Source: Verrucomicrobiales bacterium (GTDB lineage Bacteria; Verrucomicrobiota; Verrucomicrobiia; Verrucomicrobiales; V1-33). Taken from it: a stretch of DNA of 64,000 nucleotides. Each line of letters begins with the position of its first letter. Position 1 is the first letter of the stretch. Below are positions 36,028 to 43,087 of the stretch, in pieces. The notes under the pieces are model-generated. The model was not told the origin of the DNA, made no database searches, and was given only the letters and a program-made list of their open reading frames with translations. The translations under genes and the position numbers were made by a program. The DNA is taken from assembly GCA_018003315.1 (NCBI GenBank), contig JAGNEJ010000007.1, positions 43,201-107,200 on the forward strand, in the 5' to 3' direction.

Positions 36028-37074
36028 GTGTTTTTCCGCACCACATTGACCGTCATCCTAACCGCTGCCGCCCCCCTGCTGGCGGGCGATGCCGTGCATC
36101 TTTTTCAGCAGCCGCACATGGGCTGCCTGTTTTCCATCAAAATCGTCGCCCCTGATTTCGCGGCGGCCAAATCTGCGGCGGATGGCGCCTTTGACCTGAT
36201 TCGCGAGGCCGATGCATCCTTCAGCGACTACCGACCGGAAAGTGAATTGTCCCGCCTCTGCGCCACCGCTGGTTCCGGCAAATCGGCGCCAGTCAGCGCG
36301 GATCTGTGGAAAATCCTCACCGATTCCCAGCGCTACTGGGAGTGGAGCGGCGGGGTCTTTGACATCACCCTCGGTCCCTGCACGAAACTTTGGCGGGATT
36401 CCAGAAAATCGCAGCGGCTGCCCGAACCGGAGGTTTTACGGTCTGCAAAGAATGCGAGCGGGTTTTCCCTGCTGCATCTGAATACTGACGGCCACACGGC
36501 GCGTCTGGAAAAGCCCGGCATGCGGCTGGACCTCGGTGGGATTGCCAAAGGCTGGGTGCTCGATGCCGCAGTCCGGCTGCTCCATGACCAGAATCACCTG
36601 ACAAATTTTCTGATCGACGCCGGCGGCCAGATCGCGGCCATGGGGCATCCACCCGGCAAAGAAGCATGGCATGTGGCCGTGGAGAAAGTGCCCTGGGAAC
36701 CGGATGGGCACACCACGGTAGTCAGGCTGTGCGGCCTGCATCTGGCCACTTCGGGCGATCTACATCAGTTTGTGGAGATTGGGGGAAAACGGTATTCGCA
36801 CATCGTGGATCCGGCCAGCGGACTCGGCTCCACGCTCGGCATGCAGGCGTCGGTCATTTCCACCAGCGGCGCCACGGCGGATGTTGCGGCGACGGTGCTC
36901 TGCCTGGTTGCACCGGAAAAAGGTTTGAAACTGCTAAAATCCTTCCCCGACACGGAAGCGCGCATCCTGATTCCTGCGGCAGCCGGGGGTGCTCCCCGGG
37001 AAGTGGTCTCGCCAGGCTGGCGGAAATTCGAACGCCAGACGCTTCAGAACCCCCAGTCGTCGCTCAACGAATAA
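36028..37074 (+). CDS. apbE: FAD:protein FMN transferase
   Basis: This 348-residue exported enzyme attaches FMN covalently to Thr or Ser of partner proteins such as RnfG, NqrB/C or other periplasmic flavoproteins. Features are SDYRPESELSRL, GVFDITLGPCTKLWRD, the FAD-binding region LDLGGIAKGWVLDAAV, LIDAGGQIAAMGH, YSHIVDPASG and the metal-binding ISTSGATADVAAT. The GTG at 36028 gives a start with a signal sequence (TLTVILTAAAPLLAG). It lies one base after the SGNH-like gene, so it is probably coupled to it. Its 3' end overlaps metX (opposite strand) by 31 bp. Confidence 0.9.
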   Translation: MFFRTTLTVILTAAAPLLAGDAVHLFQQPHMGCLFSIKIVAPDFAAAKSAADGAFDLIREADASFSDYRPESELSRLCATAGSGKSAPVSADLWKILTDSQRYWEWSGGVFDITLGPCTKLWRDSRKSQRLPEPEVLRSAKNASGFSLLHLNTDGHTARLEKPGMRLDLGGIAKGWVLDAAVRLLHDQNHLTNFLIDAGGQIAAMGHPPGKEAWHVAVEKVPWEPDGHTTVVRLCGLHLATSGDLHQFVEIGGKRYSHIVDPASGLGSTLGMQASVISTSGATADVAATVLCLVAPEKGLKLLKSFPDTEARILIPAAAGGAPREVVSPGWRKFERQTLQNPQSSLNE

Positions 37075-38186
37075 ACCAGGTGCGGCGTGTAGAGCAGCGG
37101 TTCCAGCAGAAAGGAATCGTGCCCCTTTCCCGAATGCACGGTGATGTGTGTGTTCGGAACGCCGTTGGTTTCCAGCAGGCGGACGAGTTCCTGCTGTTCG
37201 GATGGATAAAAACAGGCATCACTGTCGATGCTGAAAACCAGGAACCGCTGGCCGCGGCAGCGTGCAAACAGTTCCGGCAGGCTTTTCACCTCCGCCTCCG
37301 CCAGCAGATCGAACCACTGCCACGCATCCATGACCCGGAGGTAGGTGTTGGCATCGAAACGTTTCACGAATTTCCGTCCCTGGTGCAGCATGTAGCTTTC
37401 CACGCTGTGCGAAAGCTCGTACCAGGAAAGGTTGTCCTGTTTCCTGCGAATTTCCTGCCGGGCGCGGCGCTGCAGGGTGTCCAGCGAAATGAACGTCTTG
37501 TGCCCGATCATCCGCGCCAGGGCCAATCCGCGCTCTGGCAGCGGACCGTCATAGTAATTCCCAGCCTTGAAATTCGGATCGGATTCAATGGCAAAGATCT
37601 GCTCGAAATTCAAAACCCGCTGCAGCATCGACGTCTGGTGGCCGCTGCCGATGGAGACGACCGTTTTCACCCGCTGCGGGTAGCGGGTGGCCAGACTGAG
37701 CGCCATGATGCCACCCACGGACGATCCCACGACGGCATGCAGACAGTCGATGCCCAGGGAATCAATCAGCTTCATCTGAGAATCCACAATGTCGGCGAAA
37801 CGCAGCGTTGGAAAATCGGCGCCGTAGGGCCTGCCGGTCAGCGGATTGACCGAACTGGGGCCGGTGCTCCCATAGCAGCCGCCCAGATAGTTGACGCAGA
37901 TGATGAAGAACTTTTCCGTGTCGAGGGCGCGCCGCGGACCGATGAACAGGTCCCACCAACCGCTGACGCATTCCTCGGTCCACCGGCCTTCCACACCTTC
38001 CACGGAAGGATTCACTCCCGCAGCATGCTGACTTCCGGTCAGGGCATGAAAGAGCAGGATGCCGTTGCTCCGGTCGGCATTCAACTGGCCGTAGGTTTCG
38101 TAGGCCAGGGTGAACTCCGGGAGAGTTTCCCGCGTTCGCAGCATGAACGGCTCGCGGCAATGGAAAAACTGGGTGGTGACCTGCAT
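37044..38186 (-). CDS. metX: Homoserine O-acetyltransferase (MetX family)
   Basis: This 380-residue alpha/beta-hydrolase transfers an acetyl (or possibly succinyl) group from CoA to homoserine in methionine synthesis. LFHALTGSQHAAG and NYLGGCYGSTGPSSVNP are the family's oxyanion and substrate regions. The nucleophile elbow is VVGSSVGGIMALSLA with S156, and the triad is completed by D323 (SIDSDACFYP) and H356 (HSGKGHDSFLL). The ATG at 38186 gives a normal N-terminus (TTQFFHCREPFML). It lies 100 bp downstream of thiS on the same strand. Its end overlaps apbE by 31 bp. Confidence 0.93.
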   Translation of the reverse strand: MQVTTQFFHCREPFMLRTRETLPEFTLAYETYGQLNADRSNGILLFHALTGSQHAAGVNPSVEGVEGRWTEECVSGWWDLFIGPRRALDTEKFFIICVNYLGGCYGSTGPSSVNPLTGRPYGADFPTLRFADIVDSQMKLIDSLGIDCLHAVVGSSVGGIMALSLATRYPQRVKTVVSIGSGHQTSMLQRVLNFEQIFAIESDPNFKAGNYYDGPLPERGLALARMIGHKTFISLDTLQRRARQEIRRKQDNLSWYELSHSVESYMLHQGRKFVKRFDANTYLRVMDAWQWFDLLAEAEVKSLPELFARCRGQRFLVFSIDSDACFYPSEQQELVRLLETNGVPNTHITVHSGKGHDSFLLEPLLYTPHLVYSLSDDWGF

Positions 38187-38286
38187 GTGGGATGGCTCCG
38201 AGAGCGACTGGATGCAGTAGAAATCCGCCACGCCAGCCTGCAAGCCCGAATCTGCCTGCCTGGTGGTCCGTCCTTCCGGTGGAAAT

Positions 38287-38487
38287 TCAGCCGCCAGCCA
38301 CGATGCGCACCAGTTCCACACGGTCCCCGGCGTGGAGCACTGTCCCCGCCTGTTCCGATGCCAGCAGGGCCTTGCCGTTGACTTCGGCAAGCACCCGCTG
38401 GCTGGAAAAGTCGAGCACTTCCAGCAGCCTGCTCACGCTCGCCCCGTCTTCAATCTCGAACGGCTGCCCGTTGAGTTGGATCGTCAT
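38287..38487 (-). CDS. thiS: ThiS-family sulfur carrier protein
   Basis: This 66-residue ubiquitin-like protein ends in Gly-Gly (RIVAGG), the site that is adenylated and converted to a thiocarboxylate. MTIQLNGQPFEIEDGASVSR and LAEVNGKALL match ThiS. ThiS normally donates sulfur for thiazole synthesis with ThiG and ThiF, but neither lies next to it. It sits three bases after the stop of the prenyltransferase-repeat gene and 100 bp before metX. A role as a sulfur carrier for homocysteine synthesis, as described for HcyS in some bacteria, is a plausible alternative. Confidence 0.85.
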   Translation of the reverse strand: MTIQLNGQPFEIEDGASVSRLLEVLDFSSQRVLAEVNGKALLASEQAGTVLHAGDRVELVRIVAGG

Positions 38488-38490
38488 CGG

Positions 38491-39675
38491 CTACAGACCC
38501 TTGTTAATGTGACCCAGCGTGAGCACTGCATAGGACGTGACCAGCACCGCATCCTTCTCCATCCAGCGGCCGTTTTCATTGACCCAGGATCCGTCCGCCT
38601 GCTGCCGGTTGAACAGTTCCTTGGTCAGTTCCAGACGCCATTTGATCTTTTTCCCATCCGGTGTGTCCAGCGTTTCCAGATTCGCCACTGCCAGAGTCTT
38701 GGCCATGGTGTGGTAGTAGTAATAGAGCCCCTGCAGGCCCATGCCCGGGTTTTCCGAGAGCGAGTAGTTTTTTTCCAGCCATTGCTTCACCGCGGTGATG
38801 CGCGGGTCCTTCTGGTCCATGCCGGCATAAATGAAACTGAGCAGTCCGGCGTAGCTCATGGACCCGTATGCCCGCAGGGCCTCCTTGCCATCCGGCAGTT
38901 TCACGGGGTCGGCCTTGCTTTCTCCCGGACGATAAATGAAGCCGCCCTTGTTGGTGGCATCCTCGCTGACCCACGCCTGGTCATTGCCCGCCTTAAGCTG
39001 CTGACAGCGGGAAACGAACTTGATGGCCGCTTCGAAATCAAGCTGCGGTTCGTTTTTGGCCTCGTCCGGCTTGTCGGCGAAGAGGTTTTTGGAATAATAC
39101 AGCGCTTCGAGTGCGAGATGGGTGTTGGAAAGATCGGAGTAGGGTGACTTGGCGGTGTAACCGATGCCGCCGTCATACGGACTGTCGGCTTTGGCATTCT
39201 GCGTTTCGGCCTTGCCCTTGTCGTCGAAATTCCCCTGCAAACCCACCAGAAACCGCCGGGCTTTGATTGCTGCCTGGCGCACTTTTTCATCGCCGCCGGT
39301 CAGGCTCAGCGTGGTTAGCGCCAGGGACGTGCTGTAGTTCGCCAGCGGCTTTTCGGTATAGATGCCGCCATCGGCCTGCTGGACGGAGAGCAGGAAAGCG
39401 ATCCCCTTCTTCGCTTCGGGAGGAAGCTCTGAACCGGTGCGCCCGGGATCCGCCGCCAGGCTCAACACCGCCAGTGCCGTGAGCGCCGGCTGGGTTCCCG
39501 GGACCGCGGGATCCCCCCAGGCTCCGCTGGCAAGCTGTTTGGTCTTCAGAAAGGCCGCGCCTTTTTGCATCGCAGCACGGACTTCGTTCTTCAGGGAGGC
39601 ATCCTGGGCATGGACGGCGGGCACCATCGCACTGATGCCAACGGCCAGCGTGCAGAGAAAGTGAATTCGGTTCAT
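38491..39675 (-). CDS. Exported prenyltransferase/squalene-oxidase-repeat protein
   Basis: This is a 394-residue protein with a signal peptide (HFLCTLAVGISAMVPAVHAQ). The mature part is an alpha/alpha toroid: repeats such as GAAFLKTKQLASGAWGDPAV, GIAFLLSVQQADGGIYTEKP, RRFLVGLQGNFDDKG and LFNRQQADGSWVNENGRWME have the QW-like pattern of squalene-hopene cyclases. The DxDD motif of the cyclases is absent, so it is more likely a binding or scaffold protein than a cyclase. Its start overlaps the YdjY-protein gene by 4 bp and its stop is three bases from thiS. Confidence 0.8.
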   Translation of the reverse strand: MNRIHFLCTLAVGISAMVPAVHAQDASLKNEVRAAMQKGAAFLKTKQLASGAWGDPAVPGTQPALTALAVLSLAADPGRTGSELPPEAKKGIAFLLSVQQADGGIYTEKPLANYSTSLALTTLSLTGGDEKVRQAAIKARRFLVGLQGNFDDKGKAETQNAKADSPYDGGIGYTAKSPYSDLSNTHLALEALYYSKNLFADKPDEAKNEPQLDFEAAIKFVSRCQQLKAGNDQAWVSEDATNKGGFIYRPGESKADPVKLPDGKEALRAYGSMSYAGLLSFIYAGMDQKDPRITAVKQWLEKNYSLSENPGMGLQGLYYYYHTMAKTLAVANLETLDTPDGKKIKWRLELTKELFNRQQADGSWVNENGRWMEKDAVLVTSYAVLTLGHINKGL

Positions 39676-40538
39676 TTGGATTTTTGCGTTCGGGGTGTGG
39701 TCGGTTTCGCCTTTTTTTCAGGTGTTTTGCCGGAGGCTTTTTCCGGGGAATTTTTCAGTGGTTCCGGGGCCGCAGGGCGCAGCACCAGCGTGACGGCCGT
39801 TCCCTTTTTGGGAAGCTTCGCTGCGGGTTCCCAAATGTCGTCGCGTTCGTTGTCCTCGCGGGGATTGTTCATCAGCGCCAGCCCGTCCAGGTAAAGCGAA
39901 ATCATGTTCCCCGAAAGCTGGGCTGCCAATTCCCCCTCTTCCCTGAGAAACGAGCCATTGTAAACCCAGGGGCCATCGCTCACGGGAGCGTTGGTTTTCA
40001 GGTTGTGAATCCAGTTTTCGGCCCGCACCCGTTTTTCCTCACCGGCTTCATTGCGGAATTCCACCCAGACATCGATCCGCGCTTCCGGGGTGATGACGGG
40101 ATTTTTGAGCGGCTCCGGGTATTTCTCCGGCGTGGCCTTGGTAAAGAAAGTTTCGCACGGTTTGTAGCCCAGCAACAGCAGCGCCACGTTCATCTCAAAC
40201 GGCGTCACCTTGCTCACAAACAGCGCCTCGTGGGCCGCCCCGTTTTCACCTACCAGCAGGTATTCCAGCGGACCCTTCACCATGTTCAACACCGCCGGCA
40301 GCCGCATCTCCTTCTCCTGCGCATTCAGCTTCATCAATCCCAACTCATACTCGTGATCGGAAATTTTTTTGATCGATTTGCGAATTGCCTCCGCATCCGG
40401 TTTCTGCGGGCCCGCAGCAGGCACTGGCGACAACGGCGGCGGCCCGGCAGGGTTTTCCTGCGCCTGCAAACAGGCTCCCCACGTCAGAGAGAGGGCAAGG
40501 GTGAAACACCAGGGAATGCTGCCGGATAAAAACTTCAT
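39672..40538 (-). CDS. Exported YdjY-domain protein
   Basis: This 288-residue protein has a signal peptide (WCFTLALSLTWGACLQAQ). The region MRLPAVLNMVKGPLEYLLVG, then GAAHEALFVSKVTPFEMNVALLL and LGYKP, matches the YdjY domain found in many PVC secreted proteins. Its function is unknown. The C-terminal 45 residues are Pro/Lys-rich and probably unstructured. The stop overlaps the ATG of the prenyltransferase-repeat gene (39672-39675), so the two are likely partners. It is the first gene of a run that goes on to thiS and metX. Confidence 0.78.
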   Translation of the reverse strand: MKFLSGSIPWCFTLALSLTWGACLQAQENPAGPPPLSPVPAAGPQKPDAEAIRKSIKKISDHEYELGLMKLNAQEKEMRLPAVLNMVKGPLEYLLVGENGAAHEALFVSKVTPFEMNVALLLLGYKPCETFFTKATPEKYPEPLKNPVITPEARIDVWVEFRNEAGEEKRVRAENWIHNLKTNAPVSDGPWVYNGSFLREEGELAAQLSGNMISLYLDGLALMNNPREDNERDDIWEPAAKLPKKGTAVTLVLRPAAPEPLKNSPEKASGKTPEKKAKPTTPRTQKSK

Positions 40539-40847
40539 CTTCCGGCCAGCTTATGCAGCGCAGCAACAATCGCAACCAATTCCAATTAAATCGTTTATGC
40601 CGCCTGACTTCCAAGGTTTTCGGACATGAAGTATCCCGCATGTTGGCGCTGTCGGATAAAAGTCGCCCCCGGTGGACCGGCGTAGAGCCTTCGAACCTCC
40701 CCTGGCAGAGCATTCGCCCGCCTGACTGAAGTCGAGCGGCAAAATCCGGAAATCCGGTTCCGTTGCAGCCGCTCACAGCCTGGGCGGGCACACCTCAGGG
40801 GGTGCCCCAGAGTCGGCCAAAGGCCAGCACTGCGTGGAGGCGCAGGT
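40539..40847 (+). other. Intergenic stretch, 309 bp
   Basis: It lies upstream of the YdjY gene and downstream of the PEP-CTERM gene. I see no gene. A hairpin at 40786-40807 (GGGCAC with GTGCCC) follows the PEP-CTERM stop but has no T-run, so its role as terminator is doubtful. Confidence 0.4.
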
Positions 40848-41975
40848 TCAAGCCCGGCGGCGGCGCAGGAACATGACCATTCCGACAAGGGCGGCAAGGC
40901 TGGCCGTGCCTGGTTCCGGAAGCGGATCAAACCGGGTGGCTCCAATGTCGATAAAGGAAATCATGCCCCGCATGGAAGCACCGGTGGAGGTAAAGCCGTC
41001 TCCGTTGGTGTCGAATCCCACATCGGAAAAGCCCATCCAGATCGTCACGTCGGTAAAGCCGCCTTCCGGATCCATTCCGAGTTCATTGACCGCCCCCACG
41101 GAAAGGGTGTCCGGTTTGCTGTTGTCGGGAAACCCGGCCGTTGGATTCACGAAAGGCGCCTCGGCCCCATCGGTGAATTTGACGTTGAAGTCATCGTTCA
41201 CAAACCAGCCCGGTGCCACCACGCCGCCCGAGGGCGCACTGGAAGGCAAACCAGCCAGAAACTGGCTCATGCTGGTGCCTGGCTGCAGGGGTTGGCCAGT
41301 TCCGGCGTTGCCAGTCAAGGTTCCGTCGGCATTGAAAAAGGTGCTGCCGGCCAGGTTGCTGTAGTTCGTGTTCCGATACTGGCCGATCTGGTTGGGATCG
41401 AACGGCGCACTGTCATAATCTCCCAGCGTGACCATCGACCACTGGTAGAGTTCCCCGTAGCTGTTGACATTGGTGAGCCGAACCGAAAAATCCTTGGCGG
41501 ACAACCCGAGGTCATTGCTGAAACCCAGTTCGTAAACCACCACGGCATGGTCGCCCGGTTTGAGCATTCCGGACTGCGCATAGGCGTTGCCGCGAAGATC
41601 GTCGTCCCGCTTGTCTGCGGTGATCGAGCTAAAGCGCCCCTGCGAGCCGTCGATGACCCGCGACCGGACGTTGAGGTCATTCACGCCATCCTGACCTGGA
41701 CCGTAGATCGTTTTTCCGGAAACGGCATCCACCCCGACAGGCATGAGAAAATCGTAGGACCGCGATGTCGGGCCAGGATTCACCCCCTGTTTATTGTAAA
41801 CGTAGTTGGCCACCCCATCCACCTCCCACCCGCCTGGGGTGCCTTCGAATTCTTTGAATCCGATGGTTTGCTGCCAAAGCGTGACTGAAGCCGACGCCGG
41901 AATGCTCAGGCCGACGGTCATCAAGGAAAACAGAATAGAATGGGACATTGGGTTTTTTGATAAAATGAATTTCAT
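40848..41975 (-). CDS. PEP-CTERM sorting domain protein
   Basis: The ATG at 41975 gives a 375-residue exported protein with a signal peptide (SILFSLMTVGLSIPASA). Nearby ATGs at 41993 and 41948 are alternatives. The C-terminal tail LPEPGTASLAALVGMVMFLR, followed by more Arg, is a clear PEP-CTERM signal: PEP motif, membrane helix and basic end. It marks proteins sorted by an exosortase and linked to exopolysaccharide or surface attachment. The body is beta-rich and of no known family; it includes the Asp-rich loop DTNGDGFTSTGASMRG. No exosortase gene lies in the window. It diverges from the second PEP-CTERM gene across an AT-rich gap. Confidence 0.85.
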   Translation of the reverse strand: MKFILSKNPMSHSILFSLMTVGLSIPASASVTLWQQTIGFKEFEGTPGGWEVDGVANYVYNKQGVNPGPTSRSYDFLMPVGVDAVSGKTIYGPGQDGVNDLNVRSRVIDGSQGRFSSITADKRDDDLRGNAYAQSGMLKPGDHAVVVYELGFSNDLGLSAKDFSVRLTNVNSYGELYQWSMVTLGDYDSAPFDPNQIGQYRNTNYSNLAGSTFFNADGTLTGNAGTGQPLQPGTSMSQFLAGLPSSAPSGGVVAPGWFVNDDFNVKFTDGAEAPFVNPTAGFPDNSKPDTLSVGAVNELGMDPEGGFTDVTIWMGFSDVGFDTNGDGFTSTGASMRGMISFIDIGATRFDPLPEPGTASLAALVGMVMFLRRRRA

Positions 41976-42105
41976 GGACGCGACATTTTTCAATTATGCA
42001 AAAAAATACCCCGATCAAGGTAGTTTGCAAGTTAAATATCTTAGGAAAATTGAATTTCGCAGCGTCCGCCGTTGGAAAAATAATCGAAATTATAAAAAAT
42101 TTTAC

Positions 42106-42133
42106 TTGTGCTAATCTTCATAGACAGTATAAT
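42106..42133 (+). promoter_or_regulatory. Possible promoter of the second PEP-CTERM gene
   Basis: TTGTGC (42106-42111), a 16-base spacer and a perfect TATAAT (42128-42133) lie in an AT-rich gap. The ATG at 42143 is only 9 bases after the -10, so the message would be leaderless or almost so. Confidence 0.5.
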
Positions 42134-42142
42134 TTCCACGCT

Positions 42143-42922
42143 ATGAAATTGAACTCCCTTTGCACCACCGGCCTGCTTGCCGCCGCAATCCTGGCCAGTC
42201 CCGCGACCAGTCTGGCGGGCACATTCGCCATCGAATTCCATCAGGATGCGGCTTACATGGCTGATCCGTTCTACAACGACGTCAACTCCACCATCTTTTT
42301 TGGCACTGCGGTGGATGGGGACCTCGCCGCCCGAATGGCGGGTTATTACTATGACAGCGATCCGGTGGATCCCGGGCATAACGGGCTGATGAACCGCGGC
42401 CTGCCGTGGAACAGCGAGGACCCTGATCATCCGATTCCAGGCTGGCTGATTCGCTTTGGGCTGCAGTCGGACGCAGTGGGGAATCCGGTGCATACCTATC
42501 CCCTGCCCGGCGGCGGAACCGCCCAGCAACCGGCGTCCTACATCAGCTTCAAGGTGGACAGTCCGGACACCGTGTTGTTTGAGGAAGTCGGGGTGACCAT
42601 CAACAACCTCCAAGGTGCCGGGCCGGGACAGCAGATTTGGGCGGGGACGAGCAAGGACAACTTTGCGACTGGCATCAGCCCCACGGTGGTCATGGATCCC
42701 AATAACGGTCTGCAAATGTCTTTTGGTTGGACCAATTTTGATTATCTGTCCGAAGGCGTTGAACTCCGGATTTATGGGATCATCGGAGCAGATGAGGGAA
42801 CTTTCGACTCGGCCAACCTGTTTGGGCGCAGCACTCCGCCTCCGGTTCCGGAACCGTCTGGGGCTTCCCTGCTGGGATGCCTCCTGCTTGGAATGCTGAC
42901 TCGCCGCAGCCGCAGAATGTAG
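42143..42922 (+). CDS. PEP-CTERM sorting domain protein
   Basis: This is a 259-residue exported protein. The signal peptide is LCTTGLLAAAILASPATSLA. The tail PPPVPEPSGASLLGCLLLGM and the following basic residues are a PEP-CTERM sorting signal. The body is beta-rich (TFAIEFHQDAAYMADPFYND, SYISFKVDSPDTVLFEEVGV) and not assigned to a known family. The frame is open upstream to 41996, but those residues are AT-rich non-coding sequence. It diverges from the other PEP-CTERM gene with a 167-bp gap, so both are probably surface proteins under related control. Confidence 0.85.
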   Translation: MKLNSLCTTGLLAAAILASPATSLAGTFAIEFHQDAAYMADPFYNDVNSTIFFGTAVDGDLAARMAGYYYDSDPVDPGHNGLMNRGLPWNSEDPDHPIPGWLIRFGLQSDAVGNPVHTYPLPGGGTAQQPASYISFKVDSPDTVLFEEVGVTINNLQGAGPGQQIWAGTSKDNFATGISPTVVMDPNNGLQMSFGWTNFDYLSEGVELRIYGIIGADEGTFDSANLFGRSTPPPVPEPSGASLLGCLLLGMLTRRSRRM

Positions 42923-43021
42923 CCGCCAGCGTTTCCAGACGTTCACGGCCGAGCCGCCATTCCCCTGACCCGGGAGGCGGCTCGCACCATTTTCCAGGAG
43001 AGAACCCATGCCCATGGCGCT

Positions 43022-43049
43022 TTGACAACCGGTGCGTTTTGCATATCCA
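43022..43049 (+). promoter_or_regulatory. Probable sigma70-type promoter of htpG
   Basis: A perfect TTGACA (43022-43027), a 16-base spacer and TATCCA (43044-43049) precede htpG. The predicted transcript starts about 32 bases before the ATG at 43088. No sigma32-like or CIRCE element was noticed. Confidence 0.5.
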
Positions 43050-43087
43050 TTCCGCCCATTTCAAACCGCACCCCTTCCCAACGCCCC

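Noticed and set aside
38187..38286. A SAM or TPP riboswitch in front of metX or thiS
   Set aside because: The gap between thiS and metX is 100 bp and shows no conserved SAM or TPP aptamer pieces; thiS has only three bases before it.
40683..40720. A GGTTCGAA-type T-loop sequence on the minus strand, suggestive of a tRNA
   Set aside because: The flanking bases do not form the five-pair T stem and no acceptor or anticodon stem could be found.
40786..40807. Hairpin GGGCAC...GTGCCC after the PEP-CTERM gene as a terminator
   Set aside because: One mismatch in the stem and no T-run on either strand.
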